Positions 39,650 through 47,477 of a stretch of 50,438 nucleotides of DNA are shown here, piece by piece. Where the stretch lies: positions 1-50,438 of the IMG/VR virus record IMGVR_UViG_3300035698_009105. One strand, written 5' to 3'. The notes under the pieces are model-generated. The model saw only the letters and a program-made list of their open reading frames with translations, was not told the DNA's origin and searched no databases. The position numbers and the translations under genes are program-made. Positions within the stretch are counted from its first letter, which is position 1. Each line of letters opens with the position of its first letter. The DNA is from a virus.

Positions 39650-39885
39650 TACATGCATCCTGTTCGACTACATAACTTAACAATCACGTAATTACCTTTC
39701 TTTCTAGGATTTTCTGACTTTATATATTCAGCCCAAGATACTGCATGTTCGTAAGAAACTAGAGGACGGCAGCAAGACTCGTATTTCATTGCTCTACTTG
39801 GATTAGATGAACATTCTCGCATCACTGTATATCGTTCGTTTGTTTCTAAAGCTTCCTCGGTCAGTTCTGGTAGTTGTGTACTCAT
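39649..39885 (-). CDS. Small cysteine-rich protein
   Basis: 78 residues with cysteines at CSS, SCC and a final CSRTGCM. The CxxxxCM tail could bind a metal. Overlaps the previous gene by ATGA. Unknown. Confidence 0.5.
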   Translation of the reverse strand: MSTQLPELTEEALETNERYTVMRECSSNPSRAMKYESCCRPLVSYEHAVSWAEYIKSENPRKKGNYVIVKLCSRTGCM

Positions 39886-40148
39886 CGTCTATTTTCCTTT
39901 GGTGGGTTTCCGTGATTTCCTTGATATGACTCAGCAGTGCTATCGCTGCTTTCAGCTTCTTCTGCTAAAATTGCATCATCTACTATTTTCGCCACTGCAT
40001 TTATTGTCATTGCTACGAATATTTCAGCATTACTTCTTTCACCTGGGTCTCTTATTCTGTTAATGTACCGATCCATCCATTCTAATGATTCCGGAACGTG
40101 ATATCCTTTGCGCTTTTTAATTGGGTTTTTCATTGAATGCTTTTCCAT
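39882..40148 (-). CDS. Small charged protein
   Basis: 88 residues from MEKHSMKNPIKKRKGYH, basic at the N-terminus and acidic at the C-terminus (LAEEAESSDSTAES). SLEWMDRYINRIRD near residue 20 weakly recalls TLEWMENLIRSYEG of the gene at 42602-42829. The ATG is 14 bases downstream of a TATACT. Confidence 0.55.
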   Translation of the reverse strand: MEKHSMKNPIKKRKGYHVPESLEWMDRYINRIRDPGERSNAEIFVAMTINAVAKIVDDAILAEEAESSDSTAESYQGNHGNPPKENRR

Positions 40149-40162
40149 ATTAGTGTAAAAAT

Positions 40163-40191
40163 AGTATACAGTAGAAAAAGAAAGGTGTCAA
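40163..40191 (-). promoter_or_regulatory. Sigma70-type promoter for a small-gene unit
   Basis: TTGACA (40186-40191), 17 bases, TATACT (40163-40168), minus strand. Confidence 0.75.
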
Positions 40192-40201
40192 CTGTTAAAA
40201 C

Positions 40202-40348
40202 TTAGGATAAATTTTTGAGTGGTGCTGGCGGGATAATCCAATTGGAAGCCTTGGGGTCAAATTTTACACCGTTAACTGTGATTTGTATATTAGTATAAAA
40301 ATTATAGTTAGGCATACCTGGAAAGGTACTACTGTGTGATAGGATCAT
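40202..40348 (-). CDS. Small hypothetical protein
   Basis: 48 residues (MILSHSSTFPGMPNYNFYTNIQ...; ending NWIIPPAPLKNLS), with TAAGGAG 5 bases before the ATG. It fills the gap between the small genes at 39.9 and 40.4 kb. Unknown. Confidence 0.5.
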   Translation of the reverse strand: MILSHSSTFPGMPNYNFYTNIQITVNGVKFDPKASNWIIPPAPLKNLS

Positions 40349-40418
40349 AATACTCCTTAAAGAATGCAGGCACTTCCCCTGCGCGTCTCATAAGCATGAA
40401 AAGAGAGTAAGTAATTAT

Positions 40419-40691
40419 TTAGCCATTAGCTAAGGCTAATGCCCGGTAGCCAGCAGCCACTACAGCTCTTGACGGCTTGCCGATACGGTAGAACGTTTTA
40501 ATACGTCCTTTTGTGTCTGTATGCTGGTTGGCATAAATCGCGTAACCTTTCATACGCAATGCGCTAACAGTGGAACGTGCGTTACCTACGCTGAAGCGTG
40601 CTTCGATTTGAGCAGCGGTTAGTCCTTTAGTAAAGGCAAGACTTTCTACCTGAAGTGCTTCAAGCACTCTGCTTTCTTTTGTATTAGACAT
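40419..40691 (-). CDS. Winged-helix DNA-binding protein
   Basis: 90 residues. LTAAQIEARFSVGNARSTVSALRMKGYAIYANQ is a helix-turn-helix with a wing, followed by TKGRIKTFYRIGKPSRAVVAAGYRAL. This family recurs in marine T4-like phages. It has its own perfect sigma70 promoter and an AAGGAG site, so it is expressed early and may regulate transcription. Confidence 0.75.
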   Translation of the reverse strand: MSNTKESRVLEALQVESLAFTKGLTAAQIEARFSVGNARSTVSALRMKGYAIYANQHTDTKGRIKTFYRIGKPSRAVVAAGYRALALANG

Positions 40692-40734
40692 CTATATGTC
40701 TCCTTTAATTACTGCCTAATTGCAGTTAGTTTAT

Positions 40735-40762
40735 ATTATACACTAAATTAATAGTATGTCAA
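40735..40762 (-). promoter_or_regulatory. Sigma70-type promoter for the winged-helix protein
   Basis: TTGACA (40757-40762), 16 bases, TATAAT (40735-40740), both perfect; the leader carries AAGGAG. Confidence 0.85.
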
Positions 40763-40766
40763 GTTT

Positions 40767-41078
40767 TTAGAACGGATTGCCGTTGCCACCGCGATTGGTA
40801 TTCATAATGGCACGCCTATTCATTAGGTTTGTGAACTCAGTGAGATGAAAGAGCATTTCCCGATATTCGTCTTGATGCTCCATTCCAATAGTTTCCTTTT
40901 TCAATTGTGCCAAATCTATGCGCATATTATCTAATTCAGCTGTCAAATTACGAATATTTTCTGCTAATTTAATATTGCAGTTTAGTGAATGTATAATGCC
41001 ATCATTTCCAACTCTCGGCCCGCCACAATATTCACAAGTACCAGCTAATTTGTTTTCCACCCTAGTTATTATATCCAT
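40767..41078 (-). CDS. Small zinc-knuckle/coiled-coil protein
   Basis: 103 residues. N-terminal CEYCGG and a downstream C (SLNCNIK) may form a knuckle; then a helix (NLTAELDNMRIDLAQLKKETIG). Unknown. Confidence 0.55.
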   Translation of the reverse strand: MDIITRVENKLAGTCEYCGGPRVGNDGIIHSLNCNIKLAENIRNLTAELDNMRIDLAQLKKETIGMEHQDEYREMLFHLTEFTNLMNRRAIMNTNRGGNGNPF

Positions 41079-41085
41079 ATTAATA

Positions 41086-41373
41086 TTATGCCTTAAACCC
41101 TGATAATTTTAATAAGTACTCGGCTGCATCTGTTCTTGTCTTAAACCCGTCCATTAGTGAGATACGCTTGCGAACAGTTATTGGAAAATCATATAAACTG
41201 TCGTGTGTTAATACTGCTGTCCAATATTTCCCTCGTCCTCGTGTGTCCATTCGAAAGATGCTCCCAAATTTAATTATATCATCTCCACTGCCCACATAGA
41301 ATTGGAATTCAAAGTCTCGTATTTTTTTATAATGGTAATCTAAAACTTTCCCGTCATGAATAAGTGAATACAT
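41086..41373 (-). CDS. Small hypothetical protein
   Basis: 95 residues from MYSLIHDGKVLDYHYK (AGGATC at 5-base spacing; the longer frame reading MLSCWRAGKGLTRHV is out of keeping with the overlap to the previous stop). FGSIFRMDTRGRGKYWTAVLTHDS is recognisable in small genes nearby only in style. Unknown. Confidence 0.5.
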   Translation of the reverse strand: MYSLIHDGKVLDYHYKKIRDFEFQFYVGSGDDIIKFGSIFRMDTRGRGKYWTAVLTHDSLYDFPITVRKRISLMDGFKTRTDAAEYLLKLSGFKA

Positions 41374-41374
41374 G

Positions 41375-41737
41375 TTATGATCCTGGTACGTAATCACTAC
41401 CAAACATTTCACATGCCTTGTCAAACCCTTTCCAGCACGCCAGCAACTCAGCACCGGTAGAATGTGGATTCTCTTTCAATGATACCGATAATACTCTACC
41501 ATGGAACATGTATAGATTAACATACATACCTGTTCCGTCTTTTGCGTAAAAGGCCTCTGGTGCTCCTCTCTTCCTCGGCCTAGATTCTAAAAATACGTAA
41601 CCATCATCAAGTAGTGCTGTTGCAGCTTCTTCCTGTGTTTTACACTGTTCTACTAATTTGAATACTTTGGTCGCAGCTTCTTCATCCTTCAAATATGTAC
41701 TGAACCATAGGTTCTCATGTTGTCCGTGTAACCGCAT
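41375..41737 (-). CDS. Small hypothetical protein
   Basis: 120 residues (MRLHGQHENLWFSTYL...). A basic loop (LESRPRKRGAPEAFYAK) and a GFDKACEMFGSDY ending. Overlaps nothing; spacing of 1 base to the next. Unknown. Confidence 0.5.
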   Translation of the reverse strand: MRLHGQHENLWFSTYLKDEEAATKVFKLVEQCKTQEEAATALLDDGYVFLESRPRKRGAPEAFYAKDGTGMYVNLYMFHGRVLSVSLKENPHSTGAELLACWKGFDKACEMFGSDYVPGS

Positions 41738-41738
41738 C

Positions 41739-41966
41739 TTATTTCCCTTCCATTATGTGATATATGTCATTAATGCACATTGGCTTAGATTGGTTATCTG
41801 TAAATCGAAGTGGCCAAGCTGTATTTTCTGGCCAATAATTAGTTCCATTTTTGCCCATTTCTATGAAATATAACCCACTGGTTTCTTTACTTAGTATAAT
41901 TTTAGTAATTTTAAATCTTCCCTGTTTGTTTTGAAATCCCGAAACATAAAATCTTCTTTCATCCAT
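41739..41966 (-). CDS. Small hypothetical protein
   Basis: 75 residues, beta-rich (RRFYVSGFQNKQGRFKITKIIL), GKNGTNYWPEN. Overlaps the next gene by one base. Unknown. Confidence 0.5.
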   Translation of the reverse strand: MDERRFYVSGFQNKQGRFKITKIILSKETSGLYFIEMGKNGTNYWPENTAWPLRFTDNQSKPMCINDIYHIMEGK

Positions 41967-42247
41967 TAATTCTTTTCCTGCGCGTGTATGGGAATTTCAT
42001 AAGCATTAGGACGTAAAGTTTTTAAGTCTCGCAATGGCATGAAATGCCGCTTACCTTTACATGATACAGTGTAACCCGCCTCACCATGAATTAGTCCAGA
42101 ATTCCTCCCGTAACGATCCCAATATTTAGTACGAGCTAATGGCTTTAATTCGCCTGATATTTTAATTGAATACAGTTGGTTTGATGCTGGATGAAAGAAA
42201 TATCCAGGATACCGTATAGCTATAAATCCTGCTGGAAATGTTATCAT
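41966..42247 (-). CDS. Small protein with repeated 'x-YSIK-x-SG' pattern
   Basis: 93 residues. GYFFHPASNQLYSIKISGELKPLAR and later GYTVSCKGKRHFMPLRDL form a pattern known from short phage proteins, resembling NUMOD4-like DNA-binding modules of endonucleases. No nuclease domain is present. Unknown. Confidence 0.5.
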   Translation of the reverse strand: MITFPAGFIAIRYPGYFFHPASNQLYSIKISGELKPLARTKYWDRYGRNSGLIHGEAGYTVSCKGKRHFMPLRDLKTLRPNAYEIPIHAQEKN

Positions 42248-42302
42248 AATTTATTTTCCCTTTCTGGTATTCGTGTAACTTGGTCCATTGTTTTACTTAA
42301 CA

Positions 42303-42506
42303 TTAGATTGTCTCGGTTATTTTGACCATTATTATTTGCGAATGCGGCCAGAAAATTTCACTTCGTATTTCGTTGGCCGACGAATCTTTAAGTTGCAATA
42401 AAAATCCACTCTTAAGGTAACTGTATTCGTCATACAAACCAATCACAATTTTTAGATCGCCACTAATTGTTTTTAACGTCAATGTTGCTGGTCTATTAAC
42501 TTTCAT
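42303..42506 (-). CDS. Small hypothetical protein
   Basis: 67 residues, beta-rich (PATLTLKTISGDLKIVIGL). TGGAGC before the ATG. Lies at the end of the block behind the promoter at 42555-42583. Unknown. Confidence 0.5.
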   Translation of the reverse strand: MKVNRPATLTLKTISGDLKIVIGLYDEYSYLKSGFLLQLKDSSANEIRSEIFWPHSQIIMVKITETI

Positions 42507-42554
42507 TTATTGCTCCATGCTTTATTTTTCTATAATTTTGGCTTAACTAGTTGC

Positions 42555-42583
42555 AGTATAAAGCATTAAAGGTCCACTGTCAA
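42555..42583 (-). promoter_or_regulatory. Sigma70-type promoter
   Basis: TTGACA (42578-42583), 17 bases, TATACT (42555-42560), minus strand. Confidence 0.75.
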
Positions 42584-42601
42584 GAGTAAAGTGTGCGCGG
42601 C

Positions 42602-42829
42602 TTACCACTTGTTATTTTCAACTTCGTCAATTTCAAATTGACTAAACGATCCACCCTGACGGTCAACATTTTGATGAGCATCCCAGTCTGTGGTATCACG
42701 TTGCGCTAGTTTTAGTATGATTGCACGAGCGTCATTAAGACACGCAACTGTTTCTTCAGACTCACCTTCATATGATCTTATTAAATTTTCCATCCATTCT
42801 AAAGTTTCACTTACTTCTTGTTCTATCAT
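42602..42829 (-). CDS. Small charged protein
   Basis: 75 residues, acidic. ETLEWMENLIRSYEGESEE near residue 9. A variant octamer (GATAAATC at 42857-42864) lies 27 bases upstream. The resemblance to the gene at 39882-40148 is weak. Unknown. Confidence 0.5.
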   Translation of the reverse strand: MIEQEVSETLEWMENLIRSYEGESEETVACLNDARAIILKLAQRDTTDWDAHQNVDRQGGSFSQFEIDEVENNKW

Positions 42830-42912
42830 AGTTATTACTCCGTAATGTCTTTTGTTGATTTATCTATCAATGTTAAAGATGCTTTCCTAATAAAATTAGC
42901 AAGTTAGTTGGC

Positions 42913-44148
42913 TTAGTCAGTAAAATACGCTTGCTCAAACCCTGATGTTGAATTGGATAGTGTAAAGTTATTTTCAATAAATTTAATTACTGAAGTTGGA
43001 GCTATGTTGCTATTAAATACAATATTAGGTCCATGATTTTCAAGCATTACAGCGTAAATTCCTGGAGCACATTCCTTTAATCCATCAGCAGTATTTTGTC
43101 CACATTCATGTGACCCACATTCGTATTCCTTTTGAGAAACAATTGGCACAATGCTATTTTCCTTTATTGGGCAATGGAAATGTACAATGCAATCAGTATT
43201 AGTAAGTGACTCAAACACAATACGTTGACTTTGTCCACCAACTGATGGTTTTGATCCGTAACTGATAACATTATCGTCACCGTTTGTTCTAACTCGAACC
43301 ATACCACTTTCAGCAATATCGTTAAAATTTGTTTTGCGTATAGATGTTAAAAACTCACCTTTTCCTATCTTCGCGGCGAAATGTCCAGTTGTTACGCCAT
43401 TAAATGTCTTGTATGCATTTTTATCTATGCACCAATCAACTACATTACGCAGGGCAGCAGGAACAGCACTATCAGCCCAGCCTACATGCACCCCGTCAAC
43501 AACTGTTGATCTAGTAAAAGATAAATGACTGCGCCAATAAGCCATATCAACAAGTTGAGCTAAACATTCTTCTCTTGTTCCATTGTACACTCCTTCTTCA
43601 GGAGTAACAATAAAGTTATTCCTAGTACTAATGTCATTCGCTAGTACCAAATTGCAAGATGAGGTTTTAAGAAGGTTTAGTGCTGCTTTATATTGTTGCT
43701 CAGGAGATGCATTACTAGTAGTCTTAAATGCTACAAGAAATATGTCTTTGCGTTTGGCTCTAATTTTACTTACAACTTTGCTCGTTGGCGTAATGCGCAT
43801 TTCTTGCACACCATCAGTGGTTTTCAATCTAGCAGCGTCCTTACCAGACGCAGGATGTGAAACATTTCCAGTGTAATCACACATTGCGACATTAAAGAAA
43901 ATTATTTTGGTTGTGTTGTCTGCAATTAAAGTATCAATGTACGCTTCAACGTCATCATTTGTGATGAGCTTTGAATTGCAATCGGCCATTTTTGTAAGCA
44001 TGAGATTAACGTCCATGTTCTCAAATTTTACGTTACATAGGTCAGCAAGTTGTTTTGCTGTAGCACCAAACGCTGGCGCAGCTAGTGCTAAATGAGAGCG
44101 CACGTGGTTAAATGTTCCACCACCCAATACTATAACTTTTTTATTCAT
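42913..44148 (-). CDS. Fusion of CoaB-like (DFP) and class II aldolase-like domains
   Basis: 411 residues. N-terminal half (about 1-215): LGGGTFNHVRSH, FFNVAMCDYTG, RLKTTDGVQEMRITPTSKVV, DIFLVAFKTTS and NLVLANDIS follow phosphopantothenate-cysteine ligase (CoaB) in order. C-terminal half (about 225-411): IVHFHCPIK (HxH metal ligands), CGSHECGQNTADGL, and VMLENHGPNIVF follow the class II aldolase/adducin family. CoaB makes a CoA precursor; aldolases cleave phospho-sugars. I know of no bacterial enzyme with this pairing. Neither activity is established; it may be a nucleotide- or sugar-modifying enzyme of the phage. Confidence 0.7.
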   Translation of the reverse strand: MNKKVIVLGGGTFNHVRSHLALAAPAFGATAKQLADLCNVKFENMDVNLMLTKMADCNSKLITNDDVEAYIDTLIADNTTKIIFFNVAMCDYTGNVSHPASGKDAARLKTTDGVQEMRITPTSKVVSKIRAKRKDIFLVAFKTTSNASPEQQYKAALNLLKTSSCNLVLANDISTRNNFIVTPEEGVYNGTREECLAQLVDMAYWRSHLSFTRSTVVDGVHVGWADSAVPAALRNVVDWCIDKNAYKTFNGVTTGHFAAKIGKGEFLTSIRKTNFNDIAESGMVRVRTNGDDNVISYGSKPSVGGQSQRIVFESLTNTDCIVHFHCPIKENSIVPIVSQKEYECGSHECGQNTADGLKECAPGIYAVMLENHGPNIVFNSNIAPTSVIKFIENNFTLSNSTSGFEQAYFTD

Positions 44149-44149
44149 T

Positions 44150-44590
44150 TTATTTTACCTCTGTGATAAATTTTGGTAGGGAATTAGAAACTCTAACTCG
44201 CTCTGCTTGCTCAAATAAAACATCCGTGGCCGATTGATGGAGCTTTGCTAATTGATATAATTTGTTGGCAATTTCTTCCATGTTAAAAAAGGTCTTTCCA
44301 CCAGCTTCCAATATTCTTTCATTTAAGTCTGAAACAAATAATAAAGATTTTGTTAATGATGTGTCATTGCATGGCCAACCTTCATAATTTTCATCTATCA
44401 TACCAAGTTCATCTAATACGTCATGTATTAGCCATTCTCGAGGAGCCGTATCGCTTATACTGCCGTTCTTGACTTCTTGTAGTGTTTCTTCATTACCTAT
44501 ATTGTTAAGAATTTTTACTAGCAATGTATGAGGAAGACCAATTTGGTAGTATTTTTCCAAAACACGATTTGTTTCTTTTAAGTCCAACAT
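44150..44590 (-). CDS. Hypothetical helical protein
   Basis: 146 residues, almost all helical (EYYQIGLPHTLLVKIL... FNMEEIANKLYQLAKLHQSATDVLFEQAERVRV). It directly precedes the CoaB/aldolase gene in transcription with one base between. Unknown. Confidence 0.6.
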   Translation of the reverse strand: MLDLKETNRVLEKYYQIGLPHTLLVKILNNIGNEETLQEVKNGSISDTAPREWLIHDVLDELGMIDENYEGWPCNDTSLTKSLLFVSDLNERILEAGGKTFFNMEEIANKLYQLAKLHQSATDVLFEQAERVRVSNSLPKFITEVK

Positions 44591-44591
44591 A

Positions 44592-44765
44592 TTAATCTAC
44601 CTCCGCTTCAGCATAATATTCAGTAACTGAATATGAACCGCCACGATGGGCAACTCTTATTTGGTTAGTGTTATTAGGAGGGAACTTAGTCATAGTGTAC
44701 CCTTTAGTTTCAATATAATCACGAATAGCTTCTTGAATTTCCTTTCGTTCCAGTGTAAGTATCAT
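44592..44765 (-). CDS. Small hypothetical protein
   Basis: 57 residues (MILTLERKEIQEAIRDYIE...; PPNNTNQIRVAHRGGSYSV). ATGA overlap with the previous gene. Unknown. Confidence 0.55.
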   Translation of the reverse strand: MILTLERKEIQEAIRDYIETKGYTMTKFPPNNTNQIRVAHRGGSYSVTEYYAEAEVD

Positions 44766-45004
44766 ACCTTATCTCCGCTTAATTTTGCTTCTGCTATTGC
44801 ATGCACGATCGCTGTACCATCTAAAAATGTGCATTTTGTTATACACTCAATAGAGTCAATAGCATCAACACTAGTTTCGTAATCATATGCCATACTTACT
44901 AAAAACCCTTGTTCTATGATTTGATTCAGTAATGATACAGGAATAGCTAATGATTTGTAATTGCCAAGTATTGCGTATTTTGTATTTGCGTTTAATTTTG
45001 ACAT
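44762..45004 (-). CDS. Small hypothetical protein
   Basis: 80 residues from MSKLNANTKYAILG (the ATG overlaps the previous stop as TAATG; an in-frame TTG lies 6 bases upstream). Two cysteines in IECITKC. Unknown. Confidence 0.55.
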   Translation of the reverse strand: MSKLNANTKYAILGNYKSLAIPVSLLNQIIEQGFLVSMAYDYETSVDAIDSIECITKCTFLDGTAIVHAIAEAKLSGDKV

Positions 45005-45282
45005 TACCAAATATCCGATGTTCCAAATAACGTGGCTGGCTTACCAGTTAATTCTTCGAACTGAGCCCCTAGTTTTTTTACGCTTGTAGTAAAGTTGTCA
45101 ATGTCGGCAATACTTGAATCTTTTATTTTAAATCCAAAAATGTTGTCTGCTATATCTGCATCATACCACGGCGACATCCGATCCAGGTCGTTTTCTTCTG
45201 ACCATTCATCAAGATCTTCAATATGATTAAGCTCATCGCCATAACACCCAACAATCATTCCACCTTCAATATCCATTCCCAT
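45004..45282 (-). CDS. Hypothetical acidic protein
   Basis: 92 residues, rich in D and E (ELNHIEDLDEWSEENDLDRM). Ribosome site AAGGAAC. Unknown. Confidence 0.55.
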   Translation of the reverse strand: MGMDIEGGMIVGCYGDELNHIEDLDEWSEENDLDRMSPWYDADIADNIFGFKIKDSSIADIDNFTTSVKKLGAQFEELTGKPATLFGTSDIW

Positions 45283-45302
45283 TATCTTGTTCCTTTATTA
45301 TA

Positions 45303-45314
45303 AAGCCTAAGGCT
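45303..45314 (-). terminator. Short hairpin after a small gene
   Basis: AAGCC, TTA or TA, GGCTT with TTTAT after it on the minus strand; it separates the 45.3-45.9 kb genes from those below. Weak. Confidence 0.35.
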
Positions 45315-45346
45315 TAATGTGTGGTCTGTCTTTAATCAATTATTTC

Positions 45347-45571
45347 TCAATAAGCGCCATGAGGATCGACATGATTATCTATGCTTCTTTTTTGTCGGGC
45401 ATCAGCAGCCTCGTCGCAAGAATCAGAGCAAACGTATCCTCCCCAAGAACTTACATCGCATGTTTTATTGGTCTTTGGGTGGTATGCGTTTCCTCCCATA
45501 TAGTAAGGGGTTCCAACTAACTCCATACCACAACCTCTACACGTTGCTTTTTCTATTATATTCTTTGACAT
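45347..45571 (-). CDS. Small zinc-ribbon-like protein
   Basis: 74 residues. CRGCGM at about 11-15 and CDVSSW...YVCSDSCDEAAD give four to five cysteines in a ribbon pattern. Could bind DNA or RNA or another protein. Unknown. Confidence 0.55.
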   Translation of the reverse strand: MSKNIIEKATCRGCGMELVGTPYYMGGNAYHPKTNKTCDVSSWGGYVCSDSCDEAADARQKRSIDNHVDPHGAY

Positions 45572-45584
45572 ATGTTACCCTTAT

Positions 45585-45926
45585 TTAACATGAGGCTGGG
45601 TATTTGGGACGGCTTACAAACTTGACGTAACTTATATCAGCAATATCATAAAATTTTCGTTGATTAATAAGTAGAAATAATCCGCCAATGTCATAGTAAG
45701 ACTGCAAAACTTCACCATCTACTACAATCCAACAAGCCCCATTTTGTGATCCTGCAGGATCAAAGTCTTCAATTGCTACCCATGCGCTATTCTGTAAAGA
45801 GGCTATAGAACGTTGCAGTACATCTTTAAGAAACGCTCTGTCATTAACGTCAGGGACAACATCAGCGCAACAATAAACATCACTACACATAAACTTTAAA
45901 TCTTCAATTACGTTGTCATAGTTCAT
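45585..45926 (-). CDS. Hypothetical protein
   Basis: 113 residues (MNYDNVIEDLKFMCSDVYCCADVVPDVNDRAFLKDVLQRS...). C-rich N-terminal part; beta-rich end. Preceded by AGAAG and a perfect sigma70 promoter. Unknown. Confidence 0.55.
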   Translation of the reverse strand: MNYDNVIEDLKFMCSDVYCCADVVPDVNDRAFLKDVLQRSIASLQNSAWVAIEDFDPAGSQNGACWIVVDGEVLQSYYDIGGLFLLINQRKFYDIADISYVKFVSRPKYPASC

Positions 45927-45955
45927 AAATTTCTTCTATTGCTTAATATATATAC

Positions 45956-45983
45956 ATTATAACAGTTATAAACAGTATGTCAA
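45956..45983 (-). promoter_or_regulatory. Sigma70-type promoter
   Basis: TTGACA (45978-45983), 16 bases, TATAAT (45956-45961), perfect, minus strand, upstream of the gene at 45585-45926. Confidence 0.85.
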
Positions 45984-46012
45984 TACATAATTTTATTAAT
46001 TTATAACCAAAG

Positions 46013-46034
46013 AAAAGCCGGATATTAACCGGCT
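46013..46034 (-). terminator. Rho-independent terminator after the flotillin-like gene
   Basis: Minus-strand AGCCGG, loop TTAATAT, CCGGCT, then TTTC. It closes the transcript of the flotillin-like gene. Confidence 0.75.
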
Positions 46035-46068
46035 AGTCCCTATCTACATTTTAAGTTTTATTTAACTG

Positions 46069-47367
46069 TCACTTAACCTTAGTTGCGGGTCTTGCTGCTT
46101 CAGTAGATGTACCTCGTGAGGCAGTTTGTGCAAGTCCAATAGTTAGTAACTTTTGTAGCGTATCAGTAGCATCTGCAGACCCTTGCTCGCCACTCCCACC
46201 ACCAATAAACACTCCAGGTACTAATGCTTGGCCACTTTCGGAAAGCGCCCGTGCTACACCGATTGCGATATCTTTCTGAGCAGTCAATCTAATCTCAAGT
46301 GCGTCATCAGCTTCAAATATTAAAGCGCGGGTTTCAGCTTCAGCTTTACCTTCACGCAATACAGCATCAGCTTTAAATCCTGCTTCTTCAAATCTAACTT
46401 CTGCTTGATCGCGGACTATCTCAGCATCTCGAACAATGTTAACACGTTTTACTGCCATGTCTTTTTCTGCTGTAATTGCAGCGGCGGTTGCGACGTCCTG
46501 CTTGGATGTTTCTTTTGCCATACCAACTGTTCTTTCGGTATCAGCTGTTGCTTCACCAACAAGCCGTTTAGCTTGTACATCCTCTAAGTCAACTATACGA
46601 TTAGATTCAATACCTTTCTGATCAACAAATTGCTTTGCGCCAATTCCTTCAAGATCAACAAGCTTCTTAGCTTCAATTTCTTTAAGGTTAACTTCCTTTT
46701 GAGCTTCAATTTCAGCCTGCTTGGCTAACTTGTGATTTTTTGCAACCTCAACACGAGATTCCATCTCGATATGAGATTTCTTCTTTGCCATGATGTTATC
46801 AATTACCATGCTACCCTTAGCATCACGAATGTCCATTAGTTCCAAGTTTTTAACTGGAACAACACCCCAACCTTGCAATTCAGGAGACACGGCTGCTGTA
46901 AATGCATTACCAAATGTGTCGCGTTCCATCATGATCTGGTCTATTGTGTGTGATGCTAAGATTGTTCTAATTGCACCCTTAACAATAAGGGTAAGTTGTC
47001 CTTCTAATTCAGTAATACTAGAAACACGTTGCGCTGCCATATTAGTATCTTCAATTCTAAAGAACGCTGCAACATCTGCAACTAGCGGTACGCGATCACG
47101 GTCATATGCATCATACCCGTTTACACTTAAGTCAAAGTTACTGACTGGTAAAATTACTGTGGTGACACCAAGAATTGGAATCCAACTTGGCCATGCATAA
47201 TATACGTTGTTAGCTGATGAGATACCATATGATATGGTAGTTTTAGCTGATTGGACAATGTGTACCTGATTAGGGTCAACAACTCGTCTTAAATAAGCCA
47301 ATGTAGCAATCACAGCTATAAGTGTTACAAGTGCAATACCTGCAAATAATAATGGAGTCATAATCAT
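46069..47367 (-). CDS. SPFH/flotillin-like membrane-associated protein
   Basis: 432 residues. An N-terminal membrane segment (PLLFAGIALVTLIAVIATLAYL) is followed by VVDPNQVHIVQSAKT, the usual start of the flotillin/Band 7 core, and by FFRIEDTNMAAQRV and ILASHTIDQIMMERDTFGNAF typical of SPFH. From about 190 to 350 is a long coiled coil of repeated 'E-x-K-K-L-V-D-L-E-G-I-x-A-K/V' units. The C-terminus has a glycine-rich and serine/threonine-rich tail. Such proteins form ring or cage scaffolds on membranes. In a phage it is unusual; its job may be membrane domain organisation during infection. Confidence 0.85.
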   Translation of the reverse strand: MIMTPLLFAGIALVTLIAVIATLAYLRRVVDPNQVHIVQSAKTTISYGISSANNVYYAWPSWIPILGVTTVILPVSNFDLSVNGYDAYDRDRVPLVADVAAFFRIEDTNMAAQRVSSITELEGQLTLIVKGAIRTILASHTIDQIMMERDTFGNAFTAAVSPELQGWGVVPVKNLELMDIRDAKGSMVIDNIMAKKKSHIEMESRVEVAKNHKLAKQAEIEAQKEVNLKEIEAKKLVDLEGIGAKQFVDQKGIESNRIVDLEDVQAKRLVGEATADTERTVGMAKETSKQDVATAAAITAEKDMAVKRVNIVRDAEIVRDQAEVRFEEAGFKADAVLREGKAEAETRALIFEADDALEIRLTAQKDIAIGVARALSESGQALVPGVFIGGGSGEQGSADATDTLQKLLTIGLAQTASRGTSTEAARPATKVK

Positions 47368-47394
47368 TTTTTATTCCTTTAGTTAATTTAAATA

Positions 47395-47411
47395 TTTGAC
47401 AAAATGTCAAA
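47395..47411. promoter_or_regulatory. Inverted repeat TTTGACA / TGTCAAA
   Basis: Seven-base arms separated by three A, just upstream of the flotillin-like gene. Each arm contains a TTGACA. It may be an operator or a -35 element; a matching -10 on the minus strand is weak. Confidence 0.4.
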
Positions 47412-47450
47412 TTTTGTTTGATCCGATAGGGATTCTATATCAAAACACAT

Positions 47451-47477
47451 ACTATACTCTAGTGTTCCAAATGTCAA
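47451..47477 (-). promoter_or_regulatory. Candidate sigma70-type promoter for the flotillin-like gene
   Basis: TTGACA (47472-47477) with TATAGT (47451-47456) at 15-base spacing on the minus strand; spacing is shorter than at the other sites, so the assignment is weaker. The transcript would start about 75 bases before the ATG. Confidence 0.5.
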
